A DNA stretch of 64,000 nucleotides, taken from Defluviitaleaceae bacterium (lineage in GTDB: Bacteria > Bacillota > Clostridia > Lachnospirales > UBA5962). Shown here piece by piece: positions 27,619 through 36,753 of the stretch. Numbering within the stretch: the first letter of the stretch is position 1; each line of letters begins with the position of its first letter. The position numbers and the translations under genes were made by a program. The DNA lies in contig WRBA01000003.1 of assembly GCA_009779915.1 (NCBI GenBank), positions 62,001-126,000 on the forward strand, in the 5' to 3' direction. Under the pieces are notes generated by a model that was given only the letters and a program-made list of their open reading frames with translations, did no database searches and was not told the origin of the DNA.

Positions 27619-27784
27619 TAGAGCCTATCCCTTAATAAGCGGCTTCGTGTTTTTTTGTCTTTTTCCTGTTTAACTACGCCGGTGTCCGCTTGCAGGTCAG
27701 CTTTGCACATGCGGCACTCACACCTTCTTGTTAAACAGAAAAAATCCTGCAAAATCCCTTCGCTGTTATTAAGGGATAGGCTCG
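27619..27784. mobile_element. MITE-like element, family C copy 1, inside the isc group
   Basis: Bounded by TAGAGCCTATCCCTTAATAA and TTATTAAGGGATAGGCTCG. The interior has an imperfect inverted repeat (TTTTCCTGTTTAACTA.. against ..TTGTTAAACAGAAAAAA). It fills almost all of the iscS-iscU gap. A 42-base version is at 62324-62365. Confidence 0.7.
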
Positions 27785-27797
27785 TATCCGTTATACA

Positions 27798-28958
27798 TTA
27801 TTTCGCCAATGGCGACATGGCGCGGAGTTTATTAACTATCGGTCCGATTTCGGCAATAAGTTTATCGGCATCTTCATCTGTATTATAACGGCCTGCACTT
27901 ACCCGTAAGGAGCCATGCGCCTTTTCATGAGGCAGCCCAAGAGCCATAAGGACATGGGAAGGGTTTAAGGAGCCTGATGTACAAGCTGAGCCGCTTGACG
28001 CCGCAATACCTTTCATATCAAGCATAAGAAGGATTGATTCCCCTTCAACATAATCAAATGAAATATTCGCATTGCCCGGCAGACGTTTATCCCTATGACC
28101 GTTTAGTTGTGAATTTGGTACACTTTCAAGTATTCCGTCTATAATTTTGTCGCGGAGTTTACGAACCCTTACGGATTCGCCGGCCATTTCCCGGGTAATA
28201 AGTTCGATTGCACACCCAAGACCGACTATGCCTGCTACATTTTCCGTACCGGCTCTCCTGCCTTTTTCCTGACCGCCGCCATGAATAAAGGAAGGCAGTT
28301 TAACGCCGCTTCTCACATAAAGGGCACCTGCCCCTTTTGGTCCGTGAAATTTATGAGCGGATAGTGTAAGCAAATCCACACAATCTTTTACTACATTAAC
28401 AGGTACATGTCCCACCGCTTGAACCGCGTCCGTGTGGAACAATATATTATTGGCACCGGCAATTGCGCCTATTTCAGCAATGGGTTGTATAGTTCCAATT
28501 TCGTTATTGGCATACATGATGGATATTAAGATAGTTTCAGGGCGGATGGCAGCTTTAAGGTCGCTTATTTTTATAATCCCTGAGCTGTCAACAGGTAAAT
28601 AGGTAATATCAAAACCATTTTTGCTTAAATATTCGCAAGAGTGAAGCACTGCGTGATGCTCAATATTACTTGTGATAATATGATTGCCCTTGTCCTTATT
28701 GGCAAAAGCGGCTGAGATTATTGCCCAGTTATCAGACTCTGTACCGGAGCCTGTGAAAAATATTTCAGCAGGTTTTGCGCCAATGGCGGCAGCTGTCTGC
28801 TCCCTTGCTTTTTCTATGGCGTTTTTGGCTTCTCTGCCAAGTTTATAAACAGATGAAGGGTTGCCGTAAGCATCTTTTAAAAAAGGTGCCATTGCTTCAA
28901 AAACCTCATCTCTTACTTTTGTTGTAGCTGCATTATCAAAATATATAAAATCAGACAT
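27798..28958 (-). CDS. iscS: Cysteine desulfurase IscS/NifS
   Basis: 386 residues. PLP enzyme that removes sulfur from cysteine for IscU and MnmA. FDNAATTKV near the N-terminus, IEHHAVL, the PLP lysine in LSAHKFHGPKGAGALY, and the catalytic cysteine in SSGSACTSGSLNPSHVL are present. Start at 28958 (MSDFIYFDN), 1 base after the iscR stop, with GGAGATGA upstream; a further in-frame ATG 15 bases earlier lies in the iscR coding end. Confidence 0.95.
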   Translation of the reverse strand: MSDFIYFDNAATTKVRDEVFEAMAPFLKDAYGNPSSVYKLGREAKNAIEKAREQTAAAIGAKPAEIFFTGSGTESDNWAIISAAFANKDKGNHIITSNIEHHAVLHSCEYLSKNGFDITYLPVDSSGIIKISDLKAAIRPETILISIMYANNEIGTIQPIAEIGAIAGANNILFHTDAVQAVGHVPVNVVKDCVDLLTLSAHKFHGPKGAGALYVRSGVKLPSFIHGGGQEKGRRAGTENVAGIVGLGCAIELITREMAGESVRVRKLRDKIIDGILESVPNSQLNGHRDKRLPGNANISFDYVEGESILLMLDMKGIAASSGSACTSGSLNPSHVLMALGLPHEKAHGSLRVSAGRYNTDEDADKLIAEIGPIVNKLRAMSPLAK

Positions 28959-28959
28959 A

Positions 28960-29391
28960 TTAATCATCTCCATAAAGTTTTCTATGATTATTAACTAAAT
29001 CCATGATGGTTATTGATTCAACCACATTCGTAACACTTTCGTATATTTTTTCCCACACTCCTTTAGTGACACAGGGACTGCACACGCCGTCGCCGCAAGT
29101 TTCGTCAGTGCTGTCAAGGCATTTAGCCGGATATAGGGAGCCTTCTAAAATATTTAGAATGCGGCCAACTGTAATATCCTCCGGGCTTAATTTCAAACTA
29201 TACCCGCCGCCGGCACCTCTTACAGAGTTTAATATACCCGCCTTTTTTAGCTTAATAATAAGCTGCTCCAAATAATTTTCAGAAATTGCAAGGCGCGCGG
29301 CAATACTTTTTATACTGACGGACTTGCCCTCTTGAGCAGCAATATCCACAACGGCTTTAAGCCCGTAGCGGCTTCTTGTGGAGAGTTTCAA
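28960..29391 (-). CDS. iscR: Rrf2-family regulator IscR-like
   Basis: 143 residues. Winged-helix DNA-binding half (KLSTRSRYGLKAVVDIAAQ, ISENYLEQLIIKLKKAGILNSVRGAGGGYSL) and a cysteine group YPAKCLDSTDETCGDGVCSPC for a [2Fe-2S] cluster, spaced roughly as in IscR. Start is TTG at 29391 with GGGAGTGG about 6 bases upstream. It heads the iscR-iscS-iscU-mnmA group and likely represses it when clusters are plentiful. Confidence 0.92.
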   Translation of the reverse strand: MKLSTRSRYGLKAVVDIAAQEGKSVSIKSIAARLAISENYLEQLIIKLKKAGILNSVRGAGGGYSLKLSPEDITVGRILNILEGSLYPAKCLDSTDETCGDGVCSPCVTKGVWEKIYESVTNVVESITIMDLVNNHRKLYGDD

Positions 29392-29448
29392 AGTTACCAC
29401 TCCCAATTATATTTTATATACTACTATTTTAATAGGGTTTGCTTAAAA

Positions 29449-29477
29449 ATGATACCACTCTTGTTATTGAATGTCAA
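29449..29477 (-). promoter_or_regulatory. Promoter of the isc operon
   Basis: In gene sense TTGACA (29477-29472), 17-base spacer, TATCAT (29454-29449). Downstream, a small inverted repeat CTATTAAAATAG (about 29423-29434) sits where a repressor such as IscR could bind. Confidence 0.6.
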
Positions 29478-29573
29478 GCGTTTTAGTAGGGATTTTTTTC
29501 TTGTTAATTTTACCAACTGTATGTTAAAATAAATTCATACTAAATCTTAGGGCTAGAAGAAAGGCGGTCGAAT

Positions 29574-31073
29574 ATGAATATTAACAAGCTTGTGGAAGAT
29601 TTTGACAAATTGGAGCATGAATATCAGCAGCTTAACCGCGCCCAGACCATAATAGGATGGGATAGGCGTGCTATGATGCCCTCTGCGGCAGTTAAAAGCA
29701 GGTCAAAAACATTAGGATATTTTTCCGGTAAGTCCCATTACATACTCACAAGCCCCGAAACTATGAAAATTCTCGATAAACTAACAGAGGCAGGGGATAA
29801 ACTTGACAAAGCTGCAGCGGCTCGTGTTAGGCTTTTTAAAAGAACCGCTGACAGGATGGTAAAAATCCCCGGGGAGATGTTTCAAAAACACACATCACTT
29901 AGAATACAATCAGAAACTGCTTGGGAGCGCGCAAAGCATGCCAATGACTGGGAAGGCTACCGCCCATATCTTGAGGAATTGGTAAATATTACAAAAGAGA
30001 CAGTGGAAATTTGGGGTTACGAAGGTTCTCCCTATAACGCCCTTGTAAGTTTTAGCGAAGAAGGCATGACTTCAGAGAAACTTGAGGAGCTTTTTGGCGG
30101 CATAAAAGAAGGGGTTGTGCCACTGGTTAAAAAAATAGCCGAGAAGGATAATTTTGACGATAGTTTTGCGAAAGCCTCCTTCCCGGTTGACATCCAAAAG
30201 AAAATGAATCAGGAGCTTATTGGTATAATCGGCTTTGATTTAGACAGGGGGCGTTTGGCTGAAAGTGAGCATCCTTTCTGTACATCATTTGGCTGTAATG
30301 ATGTACGCCTTACCACTCACTATTATGAGGATAAGTTTTTACAAGCATTTTTTGCCTCCATGCACGAAGCTGGACATGGCATGTACGAGCAAAATATTCC
30401 TGAGGAGTACGAATTTACAATGCTTGGACGCGGGCTTACCGGCGGGATGCATGAAAGTTCTTCAAGATTTTGGGAGAATATGGTAGGCAGGAGCTTGCCT
30501 TTTTGGAATGCCAATTTGGAATTTGTACGCGGGTATTTTCCACAGCAGCTTAAAGACATAGATGTTATGGATATGTACCGTGCCGTTAATAAAGTGGAGC
30601 AATCACTTATCAGGATGACCGCTGATGAGCTTACCTACAACCTCCATATAATGCTTAGGGTTGAGCTTGAGAAAGATTTATTTGAAGGTCGTGCCAAAGT
30701 TGCCGATTTATCTGAAATGTGGAATGAGAAAATCTTTGAATATATGGGTATACGACCGGAGAACGACACGGTTGGTATACTTCAAGATGTCCAATGGCCG
30801 GCGGGGATGTTTGGGTATTTCCCATCCTATACTTTAGGAAACCTTTATAACGCCCAATACAGCGCGTTTATGAAAAGGGAGTTGGATTTTGATAAGCTGG
30901 TGGAAAACCGTGAATATGACAAAATCCTTGACTGGATGAGAAAAAACCTTTACAGTTACGCAAGTCTTAGAACGCCGTCAGAGACCATGACAGCACTGAC
31001 GGGAGAAGAGGTGAATGCGAAGTATTTAGTGGAGTATTTGACGGAGAAGTTTACTAAATTGTATGGGGTGTAA
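29574..31073 (+). CDS. Carboxypeptidase Taq family metallopeptidase (M32)
   Basis: 499 residues, the usual size. The zinc-binding HEAGH is in FFASMHEAGHGMYEQN, followed by GMHESSSRFWENMVGRS (third ligand Glu region), plus HPFCTSFGCNDVRLTTHY, typical of M32. Removes C-terminal residues from peptides in the cytoplasm, in keeping with peptide use. GAAAGGCGG precedes ATG. No neighbour in an operon. Confidence 0.95.
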   Translation: MNINKLVEDFDKLEHEYQQLNRAQTIIGWDRRAMMPSAAVKSRSKTLGYFSGKSHYILTSPETMKILDKLTEAGDKLDKAAAARVRLFKRTADRMVKIPGEMFQKHTSLRIQSETAWERAKHANDWEGYRPYLEELVNITKETVEIWGYEGSPYNALVSFSEEGMTSEKLEELFGGIKEGVVPLVKKIAEKDNFDDSFAKASFPVDIQKKMNQELIGIIGFDLDRGRLAESEHPFCTSFGCNDVRLTTHYYEDKFLQAFFASMHEAGHGMYEQNIPEEYEFTMLGRGLTGGMHESSSRFWENMVGRSLPFWNANLEFVRGYFPQQLKDIDVMDMYRAVNKVEQSLIRMTADELTYNLHIMLRVELEKDLFEGRAKVADLSEMWNEKIFEYMGIRPENDTVGILQDVQWPAGMFGYFPSYTLGNLYNAQYSAFMKRELDFDKLVENREYDKILDWMRKNLYSYASLRTPSETMTALTGEEVNAKYLVEYLTEKFTKLYGV

Positions 31074-31164
31074 AACTTAGGTCGCCGGCAGGTGCAAATC
31101 ACACGACTCATCTTAATGTAGGCTTTTTTAATCCGACCGATACGTCATGTACCTGTACTTATAC

Positions 31165-31554
31165 TTATAGCTCCATCATTTCAAAGATGATATTACCCAC
31201 ATGGGCTGCAGCCGAAAAGTCAGTAATGGGATTGCCGTCCAGCCACAGCTGTTCTAAGCGGACAAGACCTGAAAGAGGGGTAATGTCACTTATTTGGTTA
31301 TTACTAAGGAACAGTTGTGTTAGGTTCGTGCTAAATTGTTCCCCAAGAATAGTTATATAATCAGGGGGTTCATCTGCTTGCTGTGCCGGCGGCACTTGTT
31401 CCGGTGCAGGTGATGGGGAAATAGTCTGATGATTCCCTGCGCCCTCGCCAAAGTAATTTTCTGTAATTCCTGATTCTCTGCTGCAGGCAGCAAGCCATGC
31501 CATTAAAAAAGCAGCGATTAAGACGATATATGCTTTACACAGCAAATTTTTCAT
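31165..31554 (-). CDS. Small lipoprotein with leucine-rich repeat remnant
   Basis: 129 residues. Signal peptide with lipobox WLAACSRE (lipidated Cys near residue 24), Pro-rich spacer, then about two internalin-like repeats (LTQLFLSNNQISDITPLSG; LVRLEQLWLDGNPITDFS). Leucine-rich-repeat proteins are usually much longer, so this may be a truncated relative. Start at 31554 (MKNLLCKAY) after GGAAGGAAAA. Function unknown. Confidence 0.6.
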   Translation of the reverse strand: MKNLLCKAYIVLIAAFLMAWLAACSRESGITENYFGEGAGNHQTISPSPAPEQVPPAQQADEPPDYITILGEQFSTNLTQLFLSNNQISDITPLSGLVRLEQLWLDGNPITDFSAAAHVGNIIFEMMEL

Positions 31555-31597
31555 TATCCATTTTCCTTCCTCTATGTATGGGAGAAGCCCATATTTA

Positions 31598-32383
31598 TTA
31601 TAAATATTCATACAATTCATTTATGCCGGACAAGACAATATCTGCCTTAATTTGTGATTTTTCATACATCTCCATAGTCGTTTCACCGCTTAAAACAAGG
31701 AGGCTTGTTATACCTGCCCTATTGCCCAGTTCAATATCAGTATATAATCTGTCGCCTATAACGATAGTGTCTTTTTCCGTAAGCCCTGTTTCTTCCAGGG
31801 CTTTGTCTATGCAATATCTTTCAGGCTTGCCAAAGCTTTTATCAGGGCTTTTGCCTGTAGCTTCTTTAATAAGAGCCATAAAACTCCCAACATCAGGCAC
31901 ATAATATCCTAAATCTGTCGGGCAGACAAAATCCGTATGGGTGACAAAATAAGGGGTGTTTTTATGTAAAAGTTCGGTTATTTTAAGGAGTTTGGTATAG
32001 TTAAGCTCTGTATCATAGGTGAGAAGGAGGCAATCAGGGTTTTTATCACAAAAAATGAATCCATTTTCCTTAATATATGCGGAAACTGCCTTATTAGCGG
32101 CCCAGTAAATTTTGCTCATTTTGGTGGATTTTAAATAATCCAAAGCAGTGTCAATTGAGCTTATTAAATTAATATTGTCCGTATCAAGCCCGGCTTTTTC
32201 AAGATTTCCAATATAATGGGAGGGCAGTTTGGAGGAATTATTAGTAACCATATAAATATGCTTATTTTGTGAATTTAGTTTCAAAAAAACATCTTTTGTT
32301 TTTTCAAAAAGGCGGTTATCCAAGGATATAGTGCCGTCAATATCAAATATAAACAGCTTTTTATCACGAATTATATCAAGCAT
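31598..32383 (-). CDS. HAD-IIA family phosphatase (NagD/AraL-like)
   Basis: 261 residues. Catalytic motif I FIFDIDGTISLDNRLF (residues 11-26), motif II VTNNSS, motif III lysine in SFGKPERY, and motif IV VIGDRLYTDIELGNRAG, spaced as in HAD-IIA enzymes with a type C2 cap. Probably dephosphorylates a small phosphorylated metabolite such as a sugar phosphate or a nucleotide. GGAGTTTTTTT precedes ATG. Confidence 0.88.
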   Translation of the reverse strand: MLDIIRDKKLFIFDIDGTISLDNRLFEKTKDVFLKLNSQNKHIYMVTNNSSKLPSHYIGNLEKAGLDTDNINLISSIDTALDYLKSTKMSKIYWAANKAVSAYIKENGFIFCDKNPDCLLLTYDTELNYTKLLKITELLHKNTPYFVTHTDFVCPTDLGYYVPDVGSFMALIKEATGKSPDKSFGKPERYCIDKALEETGLTEKDTIVIGDRLYTDIELGNRAGITSLLVLSGETTMEMYEKSQIKADIVLSGINELYEYL

Positions 32384-32522
32384 AAAAAAACTCCTTCATA
32401 AAAAAATCAAAAATCCCCTTTTTACAGTATAGCATAATAGCCTAAAATGTCAAAACGATAATGCAATATCTATAAGAAATATACAATTAATGACTATGGC
32501 GGCTTAAGGTCAGATGAGTATA

Positions 32523-32551
32523 TTGACATTTGATAACAAAGGGAGTACACT
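32523..32551 (+). promoter_or_regulatory. Promoter of PEP carboxykinase
   Basis: TTGACA (32523-32528), 17-base spacer, TACACT (32546-32551), about 55 bases before the start codon. The 200-base gap otherwise shows only AT-rich sequence. Confidence 0.55.
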
Positions 32552-32608
32552 GACCTTGCAATGAGATTCTGTAAGGAAAAATCATAATGATTTCAGGGGG
32601 ATTTTTTC

Positions 32609-34369
32609 ATGACTAAGAACCAAAATCTTCTAAGCTGGATTGATGAAATGACAAAGCTTACATCACCTGATAAGGTCGTTTGGATTACAGGGGAAGAAAG
32701 CCAGCTTGAAGAGCTTAGAAAAATGGCATGTGAAAGCGGGGAGCTTATTAAGCTTAACCAAGAGAAGCTTCCGGGCTGTTATTTACATCGTTCTCATATA
32801 AACGATGTTGCACGGGTTGAGGAGCGGACTCTTATCTGCACAAAAGAAAAACAGCACGCGGGACCTACCAATAATTGGATGGAAAAAGACGCAGCCTATG
32901 CCATGATGAAAGAGTTGTTTAAGGGTTCCATGAAAGGCAGGACAATGTATATAATCCCATTTAGTATGGGACCTGAAGGCTCTAAATTTGCTAAAGTCGG
33001 TATAGAGCTTACGGATTCGGCTTATGTTGTACTAAATATGGCGATAATGACGAGAGTTGGGCAAAAAGCCCTTGACTCCTTAGGGGATTCCAATGATTTT
33101 GTAAGGGGCTTGCACTCGATTGCAAAACTTGACCCTGAGCATAGATATATTTGCCATTTTCCTGATGATAACGCTATTTGGTCTGTTAATTCGGGCTATG
33201 GGGGCAATGCCCTGCTGGGTAAAAAATGCTTTGCCCTTCGCATAGCATCAACCCAGGGGCAAAGAGAGGGCTGGCTTGCGGAACATATGCTTATATTAGG
33301 GATTGAAAACCCTAAAGGTGAAGTTAAGTATGTAGCGGCGGCGTTTCCGTCCGCTTGCGGTAAAACTAACCTTGCAATGTTAAGACCTAATGAATATTAC
33401 TCCTCCAAAGGCTATAAATTCTGGACAGTTGGTGATGATATTGCGTGGCTTAGAATAGGCGATGACGGAAGGTTATGGGCAATTAACCCTGAAGCGGGCT
33501 TTTTTGGCGTGGCACCCGGCACCAGTGAAGAGAGAAATCCAAATGGCTTAGCTGCTACTCAAAAAGGCACAATATTTACAAATGTAGTACATAACCTTGA
33601 TGACAATACTATATGGTGGGAGCGGCTTGATAATAACCCGCCTAAAAATGCTCTTAACTGGAAAGGTGAGAAATGGAACAGCGATGAAGGTACTTCTGGG
33701 GCTCATCCAAACAGCCGCTTTACAGCATCGGCAAGAAATTGTCCTTGTATAAGTAAAGAGTTTGATAATCCAAACGGTGTGCCTATTTCAGCTATTGTAT
33801 TTGGTGGCAGAAGGGCTAAAACCGCGCCCTTGGTATATGGTGCCAGAGATTGGCAGCATGGTGTATTTTTAGGTTCTATCATGGCGTCAGAGACTACGGC
33901 AGCAGCGGCAGGTGAAGTAGGCAAAGTCCGCCGGGACCCTATGGCAATGTTACCTTTCTGCGGTTATAATATGGGAGATTATTTCACTCATTGGCTTGAA
34001 ATAGGTAAAAAGCTTGGGGATAAAGCACCTCTTGTGTTTAACGTAAACTGGTTTAGGACTGATGAAAAAGGCGACTTTGTATGGCCGGGATACGGTGAAA
34101 ACGCTCGTGTGCTAAAATATATATTAAACTGTGTTGAAGGAGACGCTCATAAAGTTGATGAATGTATAGGCTTTATGCCAACCAGTGATGATATTGACCT
34201 TGAGGGTATGGATTTGACAAAAGATGATTTGGATTTCCTCCTTTCTTTAGATAAAGATTTATGGAGAGAAGAGACTGAGGGCATTAAAGCTTTCTATGAT
34301 ATGTTTGAAGGTACTATACCCAAGGAATTATATGAGGAATTGGATATTTTGAAGAAAAAATTAGGATAA
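32609..34369 (+). CDS. pckG: Phosphoenolpyruvate carboxykinase (GTP-type)
   Basis: 586 residues. Interconverts oxaloacetate plus GTP with PEP. The GTP-type family is identified by the kinase-1 loop AAFPSACGKTNLAML (around residue 250), ISAIVFGGRRAKTAPLVYGARDWQHGVFLGS, and RDPMAMLPFCGYNMGDYFTHW. The ATP-dependent family has a different layout. In anaerobes it serves gluconeogenesis or PEP/oxaloacetate exchange. Start follows CAGGGGGA. Confidence 0.95.
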   Translation: MTKNQNLLSWIDEMTKLTSPDKVVWITGEESQLEELRKMACESGELIKLNQEKLPGCYLHRSHINDVARVEERTLICTKEKQHAGPTNNWMEKDAAYAMMKELFKGSMKGRTMYIIPFSMGPEGSKFAKVGIELTDSAYVVLNMAIMTRVGQKALDSLGDSNDFVRGLHSIAKLDPEHRYICHFPDDNAIWSVNSGYGGNALLGKKCFALRIASTQGQREGWLAEHMLILGIENPKGEVKYVAAAFPSACGKTNLAMLRPNEYYSSKGYKFWTVGDDIAWLRIGDDGRLWAINPEAGFFGVAPGTSEERNPNGLAATQKGTIFTNVVHNLDDNTIWWERLDNNPPKNALNWKGEKWNSDEGTSGAHPNSRFTASARNCPCISKEFDNPNGVPISAIVFGGRRAKTAPLVYGARDWQHGVFLGSIMASETTAAAAGEVGKVRRDPMAMLPFCGYNMGDYFTHWLEIGKKLGDKAPLVFNVNWFRTDEKGDFVWPGYGENARVLKYILNCVEGDAHKVDECIGFMPTSDDIDLEGMDLTKDDLDFLLSLDKDLWREETEGIKAFYDMFEGTIPKELYEELDILKKKLG

Positions 34370-34396
34370 ATAATATTTATGAATGGAGATGAATTT

Positions 34397-34741
34397 ATGA
34401 TTAAGCTTAAAAGCGAAATGCAACGGACAATTGTAAACAATTTGCGTGGCGGTGAAGGCAGTCTTACTCGTGAGGACATATTTACACCGGAAGAAGCTTT
34501 GGAAAAAACCAATATGATAGCAGTATTAACCATACCTGACGGAAGTTCCATAGGGGAACATATTCATGGACCGGAAGCTGAAATGTACTACATACTTTCC
34601 GGCACTTTGAGAGTAACGGATAATGGTATTACTAAAGATTTAGTGCCTGGAGACGCTGTATTTACAGGGGGCGGAACAGCCCATAGTGTGGTAAATATGT
34701 CAGGTAAAGAAGCTTCGATGCTTGCGATTATTATTAAGTAG
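34397..34741 (+). CDS. Cupin domain protein
   Basis: 114 residues, a single beta-barrel cupin: motif 1 GSSIGEHIHGPEAEMYYILSG (with the two His and a Glu metal ligands) and motif 2 PGDAVFTGGGTAHSVVN. Start at 34397 (MIKLKSEM) with GGAGATG upstream, 27 bases after pckG, so probably co-transcribed. Ligand unknown. A family A element follows 2 bases after the stop. Confidence 0.85.
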   Translation: MIKLKSEMQRTIVNNLRGGEGSLTREDIFTPEEALEKTNMIAVLTIPDGSSIGEHIHGPEAEMYYILSGTLRVTDNGITKDLVPGDAVFTGGGTAHSVVNMSGKEASMLAIIIK

Positions 34742-34743
34742 TA

Positions 34744-35014
34744 GGCAACAGTGCATAACCTAAGTTGAAGCAATTTTTTAGAGCGGTACGAGTGTAAGCG
34801 AGTGTTTTGCGACTACGATTTTTCCGCGGTTTTTGGAAAAGGAGACTTCCGGCTAAAGCCGGAACCGAGCCTTGCAGCTCGTCCGCTATTGCGGGTCAAG
34901 GGAGACTTCCGGCTAAAGCCGGAACCGAGCCTTGCGGCTCGTCCGCTATTGCGGGTCATTGTTGAAGCAAAAAGCGATAAAAAAATTGCCTGAAACTAGT
35001 TATGTACCATTGCC
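34744..35014. mobile_element. MITE-like element, family A copy 3, with nested insertion
   Basis: Ends GGCAACAGTGCATAACCT and CTAGTTATGTACCATTGCC match copies at 16956 and 38271. Unlike them it carries about 200 extra bases between direct repeats GTTGAAGCAA (34764-34773 and 34961-34970). The gap 34742-35171 holds no gene; it contains this element, a terminator and a short GC-hairpin at about 35087-35107. Confidence 0.75.
34841..34960. repeat. Tandem duplication of a 60-base three-hairpin unit
   Basis: Two copies, 34841-34900 and 34901-34960, nearly identical. Each has stems TTCCGGC/GCCGGAA, CGAGC/GCTCG and CCGC/GCGG. They lie inside the nested insertion of the family A element. Confidence 0.8.
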
Positions 35015-35030
35015 GGCAGATTTTTCCATT

Positions 35031-35062
35031 AAAAAGGCTGGCGTATTGCGCCAGCCTTTTTT
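35031..35062. terminator. Bidirectional rho-independent terminator
   Basis: AAAAAGGCTGGCG-TATT-GCGCCAGCCTTTTTT with A- and T-runs on each side, so it can serve both the pckG-cupin transcript and the minus-strand htrA gene. Confidence 0.85.
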
Positions 35063-35171
35063 CAGCACTTATAAAGTGCATTGTTGTTGGGACGCCCTTT
35101 CGGGCGTACCTAAAAGGAGAGGAGTTTATCGAAATATAAGAGGCTGTTTAGGGTTTGACTTAAACAACTCC

Positions 35172-36626
35172 TTAGAAATTAGCACTGCTATACTCTAAAA
35201 GAGTTACTTGCAAGGTTATTGTTGTCATTTCATCTCTAACACGGCGGATGAGTATAATCTCAACCGTATCACCTACACTGCGGCTTCTCACTTCCTCCGC
35301 AAGTATATCAAAATTAAGAACAGGCTGCCCGTCAAAGCTGGTTATAATATCGTGCTGCATAATACCTGCGTTATACGCCCCTGTGTCGGGGATTACCGAA
35401 TCAACTACCACACCCATAGCAGGCAGGCTGAAAGCCCTTGCCACATTTTCAGTTATGGTTGCGCCCCGGACGCCTAAAATCGGTCTTGGCTGCTGGTTTC
35501 TAATTTGCTCAATTATAGGCATTGCCACATTGGAGGTAAGGGCATAGCCTGTTCCTTCAACACTGGCCTCAACAAATTTCATCATATTAATGCCTATAAC
35601 CTCGCCTCTCAAATTAAGGAGAGGACCGCCGCTGTTGCCAGGGTTTATTGCGGCGTCAGTCTGAATTACCGTAAAAGTCCTGTTGCCATATTCAAGCTCT
35701 TTGTCCACAACGCTTACAAAACCGAATGTAGCAGATGTGCCGCGGCCTAAAGCATTGCCTACAGCTATTACAAAATCCCCTACACGCATACTTTGGGAGT
35801 CTGCGAAGGCGGCAATTGTAAAATCATTTATGCCAAGTGCCTGGACATCACGTACTAAGACAGAGAGTACAGCCAAATCAGCATCGAAATCCCTTCCAAC
35901 AAAAGCAGCGGAAACATCACCGGCACCTTGAATGGATACGCCTACACGCTCGGCACCATCAATAACATGGTTACTTGTTACTATAAAAAGTCTCTCATCA
36001 TCTCTGTCAAATATAATGCCGGTTCCGCCTTGTGGGACTAAGCCGCTTCCATCAGTGCCGGGAAAACTGGGCGCACCGGGAATGTTGAAGAAATTACTTG
36101 CCACAGGAGCAGGTTTATAAGATGTAAGATTAACCACGGAAGGCTTTATGGACTCAATAAGATCTGCAAAGCTCATAACTCCTGTAAGAGGATCAACTTG
36201 CACAAGAGGCGTATCCCCTATTTCCATATCCCCTACAAAAGAAAAATTAGGCGGGTTAAAAACCATATCGGAACGAAGTGCCGTAGCAGGTGCAAACCGC
36301 GAATCATGCCAAGTGCCGGCAGCAAATATAGCAAGCCCTGCTGACAATCCGCATAGTACAGCTGCGACACATACCAAAAGTGCTGTGCGTTTAAAGGTCA
36401 TCTTTGATGGGTTTTTGACAGTTTCTTTAAAAAAGTCACAGGAATTATCTAGTGCAGCTCTATTATCGCCTAAATTTTCTGTAACAATACTGTCTTCGGA
36501 AATTTCTCTTTGACCAAATTCGGGCTCAGCTGGTTCAGGTATAAGATTTAAATCCCTATCTATTTCAGCTTGAATTTTGTCAATTTCCCAAGGGTCAAAC
36601 TGCTTATCAAGAGAGTCATCGTTCAT
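35172..36626 (-). CDS. HtrA/DegP-like serine protease, membrane anchored (first)
   Basis: 484 residues. A ~75-residue acidic cytoplasmic N-terminus is followed by one membrane segment (RTALLVCVAAVLCGLSAGLAIFAAG), a trypsin-like domain with His in VTSNHVIDG, Asp in DADLAVL and Ser in PGNSGGPLL, and a C-terminal PDZ domain (PILGVRGATI, VIPDTGAYNAGIMQHDIITSFDGQPV). Exported-face quality-control protease. A second HtrA gene lies upstream with a mobile element between them. Confidence 0.93.
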   Translation of the reverse strand: MNDDSLDKQFDPWEIDKIQAEIDRDLNLIPEPAEPEFGQREISEDSIVTENLGDNRAALDNSCDFFKETVKNPSKMTFKRTALLVCVAAVLCGLSAGLAIFAAGTWHDSRFAPATALRSDMVFNPPNFSFVGDMEIGDTPLVQVDPLTGVMSFADLIESIKPSVVNLTSYKPAPVASNFFNIPGAPSFPGTDGSGLVPQGGTGIIFDRDDERLFIVTSNHVIDGAERVGVSIQGAGDVSAAFVGRDFDADLAVLSVLVRDVQALGINDFTIAAFADSQSMRVGDFVIAVGNALGRGTSATFGFVSVVDKELEYGNRTFTVIQTDAAINPGNSGGPLLNLRGEVIGINMMKFVEASVEGTGYALTSNVAMPIIEQIRNQQPRPILGVRGATITENVARAFSLPAMGVVVDSVIPDTGAYNAGIMQHDIITSFDGQPVLNFDILAEEVRSRSVGDTVEIILIRRVRDEMTTITLQVTLLEYSSANF

Positions 36627-36753
36627 GATAATATTACCTCCAAAGTACCAAAGCTAAAAAATTCATATGGATTATACATTGAGTTAATCCAATATAATTC
36701 TAATAAATATTTTTTAAGATAATGTGAATAGAGTGTAAACATTAGTAAACATT

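Noticed and set aside
34841-34960. CRISPR-like array
   Set aside because: Only two adjacent 60-base units without unique spacers and no cas genes; it is a tandem duplication with hairpins.
34802-34993. 63-codon ORF in the family A element
   Set aside because: It simply reads through the tandem hairpin unit; repeated peptide with no ribosome site.
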